Part shown: one piece after another, positions 34,119 to 45,513 of the stretch
Numbering within the stretch: position 1 is the first letter of the stretch
Layout: every line of letters begins with the position of its first letter
DNA from: Selaginella moellendorffii
Lineage: Eukaryota; Streptophyta; Lycopodiopsida; Selaginellales; Selaginellaceae
Assembly (NCBI RefSeq): GCF_000143415.4
Contig: NW_003314327.1
Span: 211,116-275,115 of the forward strand
Direction of reading: 5' to 3'
Length of the DNA stretch: 64,000 bases
Made by a program: the position numbers and the translations under genes
The notes under the pieces: generated by a model
Told to the model about the DNA's origin: nothing
The model's database searches: none
Seen by the model: the letters and a program-made list of their open reading frames with translations, nothing else

Positions 34119-34818
34119 ATGGCTCCGGCTATGGCGACATTCGCAGCGGGATGCTTCTGGAGCGTGGAGCTCGCATTTCAGCGCATTCCCGGCGTGATCA
34201 AGGTGCGTGATCTGTTATTTCTCTCCTTAAGTGTCTCGAACGATCGATCGATCAATCGGTGATCGATTGCCGCGGATTTTCCGAGAGGGAGTGATTGTTG
34301 CGCGCATTCCTTGTGTAGACGACCGTCGGGTACACGCAAGGAAGCAAGGAATCTCCCACATACCACGACGTTTGCACTGGCAGGACCGGCCACGCCGAAG
34401 CCGTGCTCGTCGAGTATGATCCAAAGGAGGTCTCGTACACAGCGCTGCTGGACGCGTTCTGGAAGAAGCACGATCCAACACAGGCCGATGGCCAGGTAAA
34501 AGTTTTAGAGACAGCGATTGATCGATCCCCGCTCTCTTTTCACTTTTTCTTTTCGTTATTTCACAGGGGAATGACATAGGATCCCAGTACCGATCCGGCA
34601 TATACTTTCACACACCCGAGCAAGAGAAGCTCGCAAAGCAATCTCTCGAGCAAGAGCAGCAACGACTCGGCAAGAAAATCGTGACCGAGCTTCTCCCGGC
34701 CACAACCTTCTACCCCGCCGAGGATTACCACCAGCAGTATCTCGAGAAAGGCGGGCGAGGTGGGCGCAAGCAATCGGCTGCCAAGGGCTGCACGGATCCC
34801 ATCAGATGCTACGGCTGA
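34119..34818 (+). CDS. MSRA: Peptide methionine-S-sulfoxide reductase A
   Basis: Three exons (34119-34202, 34319-34495, 34567-34818), 170 residues. The active-site motif GCFWSVE starts at residue 11, with the catalytic Cys directly after the TFAAG lead-in. [32 protein letters not shown] and [21 protein letters not shown] are the standard MsrA blocks, and the tail [11 protein letters not shown] provides the recycling cysteines typical of plant enzymes. It reduces the S form of methionine sulfoxide in oxidised proteins using thioredoxin. The protein lacks an N-terminal extension, so a cytosolic form is expected. Convergent with the Raf-like kinase. Confidence 0.96.
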
Positions 34819-35222
34819 GTCAAACGAGATCGCGAAACAAACTACGAAAAAGAGGTAACGAACAACGCTGTGTGTGAACGATTTCATGCTTATCCGCCTG
34901 TCAACTCTCGCTGCAGGGAAAGTCCAAATAAGCAGCGCTCTTGTGGCTCGCTCTGGGTGGTGTGAAAATAAAAACGTTCTTTCTTCATCATCTTGTGTCG
35001 ATCGTCAGGGGGGCCACCAATATGAGATCTAGCACGCTACGCAAGAAAAACAAGTAAAAACAAAGAAAGCAGCGCCCCCCTCCCCCCCACCTTGAACAAT
35101 CCGATCACTACAAGTAAGCATCGATCATCGGCTCAACTCCTAAGTTTCTTTAAACTCTAAGCGACGACCCCCCCTCTTCTCGCTGTCCCTCTCGATCGAC
35201 TGACCTGTGGAGTGGTGGTGTG
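34819..35222. other. Convergent 3' spacer with C-rich run
   Basis: Holds the 3' flanks of MSRA and of the kinase. An AATAAA-like 'aaaataaaaacg' lies at about 34964-34976, usable as an MSRA polyadenylation signal. A run of nearly pure C is at about 35073-35089. No gene seen. Confidence 0.45.
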
Positions 35223-36925
35223 TCACTTACAGTTGCAGCGGACGGGCGTACACTTCTTGCAGCGCGAGAAGCATCCCAGGAAGGACTTGGTTCGCTCCGA
35301 GGGCCAGTGCCAAGTGTTGTAAGACATGGCCTTGCTGGACGAATCGTCGAGCTGCTCCAACGTCTTGACGATCTCTGGGAAGCCGGGCCTCTTGTCCGGA
35401 TTAGCGGACCAGCATCTTCGCATCAGCGCGGCCAGTGCGCTTGGACAGTTCTCGGGCACCTCGGGCCGCGCGTCCTAGATAAAAGGCAAAGAAACTTCGA
35501 TCAGGGCTGGAAGGAAGAACACGATGACGACGACTTCGAAGAACAAAAAAGAAGCAAAGGAAAAAAGGCGAGAGCTACACACCTTGTGAAGAACAGCGTA
35601 CGCGACTTGCACGGCTTGCATTTCTTGGAAGGGGACTTGGCCGGTGACGAGCTCCCACAGGACGATGCCGAAGCTGTAAACGTCGACTTTGGTGGAGCAC
35701 TTGTTCTTGCCGCTGATCATCTCGGGCGCCATCCAGCGGTACGTGCCCACGTCCGCCTTGCCGACGCTGGGGGCGTCCGCCTCGCACCGCGCGACGCCAA
35801 AGTCCGTGATCTTGACGCACATATCGCCGTCCAGGACGAGGTTCTCCGACTTGAGATCGCCGTGGATGACGCGCTGCGAGTGGATGTACTCCATCCCCCG
35901 CGCGATGTCCATGGCCATGCCCAGCGTCACCTTGAGTGGCAGCGAGCTGGGCTCGTTCTTGTGGAGGAATCCGCGCAGCGAGCCACCCGCAAGGTACTCG
36001 GTCACGACGCAGTACACGGGTGGCTTCTTGCAAGCCGCGACGAACTGCAATGCAAAAGAACGAAGAAAGTGAGCGAGCGTTCGCGCAAAGTTGTCACGAC
36101 CAAAATGCTGCTAGATCATCTTCTTTTCTTCGGGAGAGAAGAAAAGAAGCCATGAATTCTCAGAGAGAGAAAGAAGCCACAATCTCAGCCATGCCACTCG
36201 ATCGAAAAGGTAAAGAAAATGCCGACAAGCACGAATTCTCGATCAAGAACGCGAGGAGGGGCCAGAGATTTATGAGAAAACCATGCCGCTCGTCAAGATC
36301 AATCGAAAAAGAAAAAGGAGAAGGAATCGACCTGGACGATGTTACGGTGATGGAGACGCGAGAGCAGCGAGACCTCATGCGCGAATTGCCTATCCACCAT
36401 CCGGGACACCTCCTCGTCCTCGTCCGGCTGCCTCATCACCTTGACAGCCACGGCCTTGCCTTTGTAGATCCCGTGATAGAGCCGGCTGTGCGCTCCCGAC
36501 GCGAATTTGTGGCCCAAGAACAGCTGCGTCATGTCCACTACCCATTCCTCCGATCGCTCTACCGCCTTGACCTCGCCAATCCCTTCCAGGTACTGCGACC
36601 ACGATTCCACGCGCTTGGGGACGAGAGCTCTCCCTGGTGCGTTCCCGTGGACGAATTCCTCCACGGTTCTCGCGGGCGATGCGAAGGGGGAGCTCCTGTT
36701 GCTGGAGGGGAGGGAGTAATCCGACGAGGAATCGATGAACAGCCGCTTCTTGAATATTTCGAGCGGGATTTCTTCGTGAGACCTGGAGCGCAGCGGCGGC
36801 TTGCCGATCTTTTGATGCGGGAAGCAAAGATCGGGGATATTTCGAGCGTCGATCCGGTGGCAGACGGAGCGGGAGAAGCTGCAGCGGCCGAGCCATGCCG
36901 ATTCCGAGGGATTCTCGCGCGCCAT
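35223..36925 (-). CDS. Raf-like MAPKKK-type protein kinase (HT1-like)
   Basis: Three exons (36332-36925, 35583-36044, 35223-35474), 435 residues; the first ATG in frame (36923-36925) is used. An N-terminal region of about 125 Ser/Arg-rich residues precedes the kinase domain: glycine loop GHKFASGAHSRLYHG, AVAVKVMR with the ATP-binding Lys, HEVSLLSRLHHRNIVQFVAA, catalytic loop VIHGDLKSENLVL (HGD rather than HRD, usual for plant Raf-like kinases), KITDFGVARCE, GTYRWMAPEMI, DVYSFGIVLWELVTGQVPF and CWSANPDKRPGFPEI. The end is a Cys-rich basic tail (GCFSRCKKCTPVRCNCK) with five Cys, perhaps a lipidation or metal site (inference). HT1 relatives act in CO2/stomatal and stress signalling; the exact role here is unknown. 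Confidence 0.92.
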
Positions 36926-37850
36926 CGCCAGAAAAGAATGGAGGAGAAGACGAAGAAGAGGGAAGAAAAGAATCCAACTGCAAGAACACGACAGAGGAGT
37001 ATTCCAATCCCCCTCTCTCACACCGCGCCCTCGCCTTCCTGATCATCCATGTCAATCAGCCTCAAACACATCGTCGCGGAGAGAGAGCCCCATTCCTCCT
37101 CCTCGTCCAAGAGCCCTAAACTCCTCGCTCGCGCTCATATAGATCTCCGCCGTCGCTTGCGCGTATCTCACGGCCAGTGTGGGCCCGCGCGCCGTCACCG
37201 TCGGATGCCCGGCACCAACTGCTGGGATTCCTCCCCTACAAGATCATGTCATGCACGAACCACGCACTAAAAAATCACCGTTATTTTTTAATACTCCGCT
37301 AAACTTTCCTTGCAGTAGCCGCGAGCAAGTTGAGCCTTCAAAGATAAGAGAGGAAACATTGCAACTTGTATGTAAAAGTTGTTTTGGTTGCAACTTGGCT
37401 GATCTCACAAAGAAATCCTCCTGGGCATTTGTCGTTGACTTGTTAGGGCTAGTGTTTGATCACGGGCGCCCGCTGCTGGGCTTGTGCCGGGGGAGTCAAA
37501 TCTTTCCTGCCCGGGATTTCGATGGCATGGAGAAAATATGGAACTCGTGAAATCGCATCTAGCGGGATCGCCTTGGACTAAATTAATCTGGTGTATGCTT
37601 TTGTGAGAGAGTCAGTCCGGTACGGGGATGTACACGTACGGGTGGGCACGGCTAGTGACAGAGATGGATGGATGGATGGATGGATGGACGGACCACGCTC
37701 TTTTTCTCTTTCGGCCCTAGGGAGGAAAAAATGTGGCGCATCAAGAAGATGGCCAGTGGTGGTCCATTCCAACACCTTTTGGGGTGCATTGGATATTTCC
37801 TGGTATATGCAGGGATGGAGCTTCGTTTGTTGGAATAATCAAAATATTAT
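36926..37850. other. Kinase upstream region with GGAT microsatellite
   Basis: GC-rich sequence with a reversed TTTAGGGCTC (gagccctaaa, 37111-37120) in the likely 5' leader of the kinase gene, a TGGGCCC word near 37178 and a tandem gatg/ggat repeat at about 37662-37686. No additional gene could be recognised; open frames in 37000-37800 are short and lack homology. Confidence 0.45.
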
Positions 37851-38940
37851 TCCCTTATTTTAATGAATAATTTTTAGTTAGTTTTATCTTTGGATCTATA
37901 ATCTTTGTATTATTGGATATTAGCTACAAATTTGATAATTTAGAATTTAAAATTTTTCATACCAAAACAGTAACCAAGCTATTGTTCACCAATCAAAATC
38001 ATAATGAAGTGGCAATTATATATTTATGCCGTTAGATATCTTCATCTCCAGCAGAAAATTTCATTTTCTTATTTAGATTTTTACCAAAATAATAACACAT
38101 TGCTATATTATGATTTATATAATTCACAAAATAATTATCATTATGAGTTTTGCCATCTAGCACCTCATAATGCTATTAATGTCTTTTATGTTTTATTAAT
38201 TTGATATTTAAATGTATTAAATTTTAAATTATAATAACATTAAGCTATTAAATGACTACCTAAACTTCAAAGTTTCTTTATAGAAACTAAATTTATTAAA
38301 TAAAGTTAAAAGTTATAATATTAAAAGTTATTTTAACATTTTTTAATTTTTAAAAGTTATAATATTAAATTATAATTATAATCTATTATTTTTATGATAA
38401 TTTCTAATAAATACTTATGGATGATAAATTATAGAATTAACTTAGGGGAGACTTATGGTGAAGGAAAATTGATTCCAAATGATTTCCTTGTTAATTTCTG
38501 AGATGGGTTGAAATTCCTAAAATTTATGTATTATTGTTTGCTAATTATTTCAAAGATATATAAATATAGTAACTCTTTATCCCCAAAGACAATCTGATAT
38601 TTATAAACCATATTTTTAATAATTAAGGCAATAAAATTTAATATTTTAAACCATATTCAAAGTAGCTTATTTTATCATTATATTACCTCAATTTTATGAT
38701 TTATGTAATACTATTCTCTTTTATGTAAAATATATTTTTGTTGTTTAATATTAAAACAAAGAAACTTTTTGAATATTCACGTGATTATTGTAAGGATTGG
38801 CTAGTTTCATATATGTTTTATATGATTCATATGTTTACATATTGGAAGCTAGAAGAGAATGCAGTGAAGGTACGAAAAAGAGCCCCTCAGATGGGAACAT
38901 TATCTTATGACAAATTTGAATGTCATTTTAGAAATATTAT
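37851..38940. other. AT-rich island, no gene seen
   Basis: About 1.1 kb of strongly AT-rich sequence (long stretches of ttataattataatctatt type) with abrupt edges against GC-rich flanks. No transposon coding part, terminal repeat or target duplication was noticed. It could be an inserted non-autonomous element or a boundary element. Confidence 0.45.
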
Positions 38941-39522
38941 CCTCGCTTGAGGGTGCATGCTCACGTCGTCGTGCGTGAATATGAGTTTGGCACCAGCTAG
39001 TGCTCTGTTATAAGTCGCCGATGGATTTAGCCTTGCTAGTAAAAATCGGGCCTGGGGCTCAACAAGAAACATTGAATCCACCAAAAGCCACAAACAGTTT
39101 TACCCGGGAACATACACTAGAAGATGGAGGCAATTCCGATCCTGGTGGAGTGCTCATGGAATACGACACCAGGGACGGTTGAATCATCAAAAAGAAATTT
39201 TTGTCAGTGTTTCTCGCATTCTGAAGTGTGCAGTCTCGTTGATAAACACCTGGAAAACAGCACATTGAGACACATGAAAACAAGTGGGGCAACGAACTTT
39301 GCTCAGACGGATCGTCTTTCCACCAATTCTAGGGCAAATAGTCCGCTCCGAGAATCTTTGCAAGCTTGAAATCGTTGGCGCTCTAGCCAGCTCGAAAATG
39401 TTTTTGAACCTAGGGCTTTATGTATAGATCCGGTCAACAAACATTTGACCATCGTCTTGACTAGCGAGGGATTGACTACACAATGTCGTGTTGTTCTCTA
39501 TGGATGCATTTTTTTTGCCCTT
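38941..39522. other. Spacer downstream of the BPM gene
   Basis: Moderate GC content with two overlapping short frames (near 39000-39290) that match nothing I know. The right part should be the 3' untranslated region of the BPM gene. Confidence 0.35.
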
Positions 39523-41249
39523 TCACGTTTTTTGCCTCACTCTTCTACCATTCACGTCGCCACCGTCGGAGAGTTGGCCCCAAATGTAGCCACCTTTACC
39601 ACCACTTCCCACGAATAAATCTTTCCCTACTCCAGCTACAGTCTTGAGAAGATCAAACAGCAGCACTGGACAGCTCTCGCGGAGATAGTCGTATCCCTCG
39701 GATTGCATCACGGCTGGAAGCGCGAGTAAGAGATTTAGAAGCAATCGGTCGATGAAAAGAGACTAGAAACTTACCCGAGAGATTGTCCGCGGCGTACTTC
39801 AGGCACACTCCTTTGAGCTGGGAAGCGTGGTGGAGCTCCGCGAGAGCCAGCGTTGTCGCCACTGTGTCCACGCTCACGGTCTCGCAGAGCTTGGCCTCGC
39901 ACAGGAGTCTCAAGCGATCTAGTCCGTATCTATCGGCGGCTGCTAGCAAGTGCTGGTAGAGGAGAGTCGGGGACGAGGAGGACGAAACTCCCGAGAGCTC
40001 GGCCGTGTCAGGAAGAGCGTCCGTGTACATGAACTGTAGCATTGCCTGCAACAAGATCGCAACTCATTCAGTCTAGCTTAGCATCGATCGTCAAGAACGA
40101 AAAGAAAGAAATAAAGCGTGACTTGCGTACCTTAAAGACTGGAGCTAAAATGTCTTCTACTCGTAGAACATCACTGGTGCGCTCCCGGAGAGGCCCCATA
40201 AGCTGCGCCTTGAAAACTGGAGATCGGGCCGCAAGCACAAGCTTGTGAGCCTTGAACGTCTCCCCGTCCGCGTCAAAGGTGAGATCGGCGCCCTCTCCGC
40301 TCTCGAAAAGAGCTCCAAAGTGCTTACCAATATCCTGCTCCGGTGGCTGGATAGAATAGATCTTTGTGACTTGTGTCCACGACATGACGACGCCAACGGT
40401 ACACGTTATGTCAAGGCTGTCGTTGTTCAAATAGTCCGACATCTCCAGCGCCTCTCGCCTAAAGAAACGCTTGTATCCCCTGGAACAGTACGAGAATATA
40501 AGAAGGAAATTAAACAAATGTGGAAGATCAATTAGGAACATCACTGAGTAAACAACTCGAGAAAGCGCGAGAACAAACACAAACACGCAGGATCGAAAAA
40601 AAAGAAGCTTTTGACGCCTCTGTACCATACGAATCCAGAAAGGAAGAACAAAACCTCTATACAAACAGTCACCATCCACGAAAACGATTAAAGAATCTTC
40701 ACGAGCTACAAACTCTAGAAACAAACACAAAGCAGAAGTATAAAACTCTCCCAACCAACACAAAGAAACAAAGAACACAAAGAAAGAACCAAGAAATCTT
40801 AAACAAGCCCACCAAGAAAGAGTAGAGAAAACTTCTACGTACCACATGCTGCCGCGGTACTTCAAAGTGTAGGGACCTCCCTCTAAAGATCGATCAAAAT
40901 GGCTGTGGACTTTGTGCTTGCCTTTCCCACTTTGATCCACCAGCGTGAGCTCAAACAGCGCCCGGACGTCGGTGCCGTCGCTGGCGAGCGCGATGAACAC
41001 CGAGACGTAGAGAGAATTGTCCTCGGCGTTCTTCCCATCTGGATAGAAGTAAATCGCCCACTGGTAGCCGCCGACCGTGAAAGTGTTGCTGGCTATATAC
41101 TTCCCAACGCCCATGCCTTTGGCCAGCGAATATCCGTTGATCGTGAAATGATGCGACCCATTCTTCGTCTCCGTCACACTACGCGATCTCGAGGGCGTGC
41201 TGCTCACAACACCTTCCTGCTGTAATGCCACTGCTGGAGCCCGTGCCAT
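39523..41249 (-). CDS. BPM-type MATH-BTB/POZ protein, CUL3 substrate adaptor
   Basis: Four exons: 40843-41249, 40131-40479, 39775-40045 and 39523-39713, 405 residues, GT-AG introns. The MATH domain (about residues 25-155) shows [51 protein letters not shown] and [20 protein letters not shown]. The BTB domain (about 190-310) shows [23 protein letters not shown] (ADLTF), [55 protein letters not shown] and a BACK-like [14 protein letters not shown]. It would bind substrates through MATH and present them to CUL3-RING ligases. The tail is Gly-rich. Head-to-head with SP1. Confidence 0.95.
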
Positions 41250-41890
41250 GGAAATCCAAGCTCATTCTTCCTCCTCCAGCCTCATCGAGATTGATGATTC
41301 GCGACGGCGACGGCGACGACGAAGAAGTGGAAGAAATCCGAGGAACTCGCGGAAATATCCTAGGTTACCTTCGGCCGCGGTAGAAGCGAGCGAAATCGCG
41401 GCCCCAGCTGCGAGAATCACCGACGGATCTTGCGATTTTCCGCGGTGCACGGCGCCGATCCGTCCAATCCCTGGCAAATGCCGACCGGCGACTCCCGTGG
41501 CGTGGGTCAGGAATGCAAGTTTCTTTGCGCGGCCGCCATAGCCCTATTTGATTCCGGTCGCCATAGCCGTGCTCATGGATGCATGACCATGATGATCCAC
41601 CGTCGATTCGCTGATACGGACGGTTTAGATTCCAAAGGAATTTGCTTGCATTATTTCTTGTACGACCTCTAGGTACGGACGTTTTAGGGCTCTCTTTGTG
41701 CCGCACTCTTTTGTTTGTTCGACCTGTGCGTCTTGCGGCGGTCGCCGCATTCTTTCTCTATCGATTCTCCGCACGGCGCGATCGATCCAATCGCTAGGTC
41801 CGAGGAATCGGGCAATCCAATCGAGGGATCGAGCGAAGATTATGAGGGCGTGGCTACATTCCCAGAGCAAAGATTGGTGAGTAGCGGAGC
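41250..41890. promoter_or_regulatory. Divergent intergenic region of BPM and SP1
   Basis: 641 bases with TTTAGGGCTC at 41683-41692. The left half is GC-rich with a cggcga repeat (about 41303-41325). Likely holds both 5' leaders; no gene recognised. Confidence 0.4.
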
Positions 41891-43634
41891 ATGCTACCAT
41901 GGGGCGGCATCACAATGTGCCTGAGCGGTGTGGCGCTCTATTTTCTCAGTCGCAACAGCGGCAGGTACCTTCGATCTTTCTTCTCATCGATCGATTCGCG
42001 ATTCATAGGTTTCCATTTTTTGTTCTCCTTACAGAGACGCTGCCACGCTGAAAGCGGTCAGAAGGGTCGATCAATTGAAAGACTTAGGTCTGTAGTCTGG
42101 ATTTCGTCATGACACTTTCTTTGCTTATGGAAAATTTGGTTGTTTTGGCAGCACATTTGCTCGACTCGGCTTGCAAAGCTGTGCCGCTGGTCGTCACCGT
42201 CGCGGGTCGTGTTGGCTCGGAGACGCCGATCGGCTGCGACCATAGCAGCTTGAGGTGTGTCATTTTGGAAGAAACGGTGGGTGCTCCGATTTTAATTCTT
42301 TTTACTTTCCCGTGGATCGGTTCAGAAGCATTGAGAGTGCGTCGTTGCATTAGGCAGAGCAGCATTTTTTGAAGCACAATGACACCGGCTCCTGGATTCA
42401 AGACTCGGCTCTCATGCTTTCAAACAACAAGGAGGTTCCTTGGTTCTTGGTGAGTGCTTTTTTCCTTGTCTTAAACTATTTTTCCTGCAGGTTACACCTT
42501 GTCGAGCGTCTCACGTTTTAATTGCAGGAGGATGCCAGTGGCCGAGTCTTCATTGTTGGAGCACGGGGAGCTGCTGGCCTGGAACTCACGATCGCTAGTG
42601 AGGTTTTTGAAGAGTCCGGTCGGTCCCTCGTTCGGGGAACCTTGGATTATCTGCAAGGTCTCAAGGTGCCTCGTGCTTTTCGATTTTTTTCCCGATTGTT
42701 TTTTTCACTTGCTACGCTCTGTCAGATGCTCGGAGTGAAGCGTGTGGAAAGGGTTCTACCGACTGGAACTGCTCTTACAGTTGTTGGAGAAGTAAGTACT
42801 CATGGTAGCCTTAATGGTTTTCTTCAATACAACTTTTAGGCAATCAAAGACGATCAAGGAACGCTGAGAATCCAGAGGCCACATAAAGGACCATTTTACG
42901 TTACTCCAAAAAGCATCGATCAGCTGATCGCGAATCTGGGAAAGTGGTCAAGGTGAGTGTGTGCCATCGTTTGGCAATGTATGAGACTTACAGATGCGTT
43001 TTGCAGATGGTACAAGTACATGTCTTTGGGCTTCACTTTATTCGGTGTTTTCCTTGTGGCCTCACATACCATCAGATATGTCATGGAGAAGCGGAGAAGA
43101 GCGGCCTTGAACAGAAGGTATTCCTCTAAACTCACAACCTTTCTCGCTTGCCGGACTAACAAAATTAGTTTCTTGCCAGAGTAATGGAAGCTGCTGCACG
43201 AAGGCGTGAACGGAAAGAGCACGAAGGCAAAGCCCGTCCTCTATTTTGTTTTTATTTTTCCATTGCACTGATTCGTTTGCTTTCTTGTCTGTTATCAGAA
43301 GTTGGCGAGTTTGCCAAGGTGGAAACCGCAACAAAACGAGACGGGCGCCTACCCGACCTATGCGTGATTTGTCTGGAGCAAGAATACAACGCTGTCTTTG
43401 TCCCGTAAGTTCTGTCGCACCTAAAGATCTTTTTATTTTTATTTTTTTGCTTTCTCTTCTCTCAAACGGGGGAAAGTGAAGTTTTCTTGGAAGAACTTGT
43501 GACTGATTCGCGTGTCCTGGATTGTTCGCAGATGCGGTCACATGTGTTGTTGCATATCCTGCTCGGCTCAGCTGCAAAATTGCCCATTGTGTCGGCGTCG
43601 GATCGAGCAGATTGTGAAGACTTACAGGCATTAG
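41891..43634 (+). CDS. SP1: SP1/MUL1-type RING E3 ubiquitin ligase of organelle outer membranes
   Basis: Eleven exons, 343 residues: 41891-41964, 42035-42087, 42152-42280, 42358-42449, 42528-42665, 42726-42791, 42840-42952, 43007-43117, 43180-43225, 43298-43404, 43532-43634. The first transmembrane segment is WGGITMCLSGVALYFLSR. It is followed by the GIDE/MULAN domain (VAGRVGSETPIGCDHSS, EQHFLKHNDTGSWIQDS, FEESGRSLVRGTLDYLQGLK, MLGVKRVERVLPTG), a second segment (YMSLGFTLFGVFLVASHTIR) and a C-terminal RING (DLCVICLEQEYNAVFVPCGH, CCCISCSAQLQNCPLCRRRI). In Arabidopsis SP1 ubiquitinates chloroplast import (TOC) proteins. The intron 43226-43297 begins with GC, is 72 bases long and has no stop in frame, so retention would insert 24 mostly hydrophobic residues. 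Confidence 0.95.
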
Positions 43635-44035
43635 AGTTTGGTGCGCTCGAACGCGAAAGAAGAACGGAAACGAAGACGAAAAAGAACGAGTTTTTACTAT
43701 GGTTTGATTTGGAGCTCTTTTGTGTACATACAAACGCCAGTTTGGTTTGAATGTGGAGCGTAAGATTCACGTGTGTGATCCGACGGCCCACATCGAGCTT
43801 CCGCAACCCTCCACGCGCTGCGGTACAGTGTACGGCTAGTGGACACGTCAGTGGCGGCGAATATTCGCGTGAGATATACCGCGAGAGAAGACTACCCTAT
43901 ACGATGGCGCTCTTCCTGGAAGGAGAGGCTGTTCGTCGAGTGACGAGGAGGACGAGGAGCTGGCGATGCGCCATCGCCGCGGCGAGATTTCGTGAGTAGC
44001 GGGGATTTTCGATGGATCTTGGTTGAATCCGTGAA
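43635..44035. other. Spacer between SP1 and the U-box gene
   Basis: 401 bases on the same transcriptional direction. They contain the SP1 3' end and the U-box promoter. A ggcccacatcg word stands near 43785. No gene seen. Confidence 0.4.
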
Positions 44036-45364
44036 ATGCAGGCGCGAGTGAGGGCCAGGGAATCGCAGGTCGAGTTCCTGGCGATGGAGACGAGCAGTCA
44101 GGGGATTCCAGCTCCTCCGGAGGATTTTCGGTGCCCGATATCGCTGGAGGTGATGGCCGAGCCGGTGATCTTGTGGACGGGGCAGACGTATGATCGGCAG
44201 TCGATCCAGCGATGGCTCGACTCCGGCCACACGACGTGCCCCAAGACGAAGCAGGAGCTCCACGACGACACACGCCTCATCCCCAACTACGCGCTGCGGA
44301 GCTTGATCCAGAGCTGGGCGGCGGCGAATTCGGTGGAGCTCGCCAGTGGCGGCGGCGGCGCTTCTGGCGGCGGTAGCAAGAGCAAGAAGAGCAGCATTTG
44401 CAGCAGCGATTCCTCCTCCAATCGCGCAAGGAAGGAGGCCGTGGAGGCGCTGGTCAGGGGGATCCTGGCCGCCAATCCCGCGTCCTTGATCCGGGACTCG
44501 GTCCGCGAGCTCCGGATTCTGGCCAAGGAGAGCAGGCCCCAGCGCGCGATGATCTGCGAGGCCGGCGGCGTCGCCAAGCTCCTCGACCTCCTCCTCGGCA
44601 AATCCCGGCCAGCCTTCCCCGACCTCCAGAACGAGATTGAGGAGAACGCGGTGGTGGCGCTCCTCAATCTCTGCGCCGACGACGAGAACAAGGTCGGCCT
44701 CGTCGCCGAGGGCGCGGTGGACGCCATCCTCCACATCCTCTCGCGCCACCACCACCAGGCATCCATCGACACCAGGGCCAGCGCCGCGCTCGCAATCACC
44801 AGCCTCGCCATGGTGGACGTGAACAAGGCCATCATTGGGCGGCATCCGGGCGCAATGCCGGGCCTGGTCCGGCTGCTTAGCTCGGGCAGTCCCCGCGGTA
44901 AGAAGGACGCGGCCATCGCGCTCTACAGCCTATGCATGCTACCCGACAACCGGCGCCGCGCGGTAGCCGCCGGCGTCGTGTCCGTGCTGCTGACGGCAGT
45001 CGAGAACGACGCGCGGTACTGCGCGGCACACCTCGCGGCACCGGCCGAGGGCGAGGCCGTGCTGGCGCTGCTCGACGTGCTTGCCACGTGTCCGGAAGGG
45101 AGGGCGGAGATGAGGCTCCGGCGGGGCGTGGTGCCCGCGTTGGTGAGGGTGATGGGCGCCGCTGGTGACTCGGCGGTACCACTGAGGGCGCGGGAGAGCT
45201 GCGCCGCCGTGCTGTATGCCGTGTGCTGCGAGGACGCTACGTGGACGGCCATTGCGCGCGACGCCGGGGCCGCCGCGGTGGCGGGGGAAATGGCGCGCGG
45301 ACTGAATGGGGAGTGCCGCGCGGCGCGAAAGGCCGCCAGCCTCGTCCAGCTGCTCAGTGCATAG
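44036..45364 (+). CDS. U-box/ARM-repeat E3 ubiquitin ligase (PUB)
   Basis: Intronless, 442 residues. The U-box (about residues 27-100) reads PPEDFRCPISLEVMAEPVIL, TGQTYDRQSIQRWLDSGHTTCPKTKQEL and LIPNYALRSLIQSW, all core positions present. After a Gly/Ser-rich linker come armadillo-type repeats (LRILAKESRPQRAMICEAGG, EENAVVALLNLCADDENKVG, SAALAITSLAMVDVNKAIIG, PRGKKDAAIALYSLCML, RESCAAVLYAVCCED). Plant U-box/ARM proteins ubiquitinate receptors and signalling proteins, often in immunity or hormone signalling; the target here is unknown. Very GC-rich coding DNA makes long antisense open frames that are not genes. A second Met at residue 17 is an alternative start. Confidence 0.95.
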   Translation: MQARVRARESQVEFLAMETSSQGIPAPPEDFRCPISLEVMAEPVILWTGQTYDRQSIQRWLDSGHTTCPKTKQELHDDTRLIPNYALRSLIQSWAAANSVELASGGGGASGGGSKSKKSSICSSDSSSNRARKEAVEALVRGILAANPASLIRDSVRELRILAKESRPQRAMICEAGGVAKLLDLLLGKSRPAFPDLQNEIEENAVVALLNLCADDENKVGLVAEGAVDAILHILSRHHHQASIDTRASAALAITSLAMVDVNKAIIGRHPGAMPGLVRLLSSGSPRGKKDAAIALYSLCMLPDNRRRAVAAGVVSVLLTAVENDARYCAAHLAAPAEGEAVLALLDVLATCPEGRAEMRLRRGVVPALVRVMGAAGDSAVPLRARESCAAVLYAVCCEDATWTAIARDAGAAAVAGEMARGLNGECRAARKAASLVQLLSA

Positions 45365-45513
45365 TGAGCGATCTTCTTCCTCCTATCTTAGTCATAGCTA
45401 AATTATTTTTGTTGTAACACCATAACTTCTCTTGTTATATAGCCAATGTATGTTGTAAAATGGCCAAAGATCTTGTTTACTCCTGTTTCTTTCGTCTTGG
45501 AAGATTTGGATTA

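Noticed and set aside
35936-37042. Plus-strand open frame of 368 codons
   Set aside because: Runs antisense through kinase exons and an intron; only the minus strand has kinase motifs.
39000-39292. Overlapping short frames on both strands downstream of BPM
   Set aside because: No recognised family, no splice context; likely non-coding.
40520-40825. Lys/Thr/Gln-rich plus-strand frame
   Set aside because: Lies inside an A-rich BPM intron; composition artefact.
43892-44845. Long minus-strand open frame (317 codons) opposite the U-box gene
   Set aside because: It is the antisense of a GC-rich coding exon; the plus strand has a complete U-box/ARM protein, and the minus frame matches no family.
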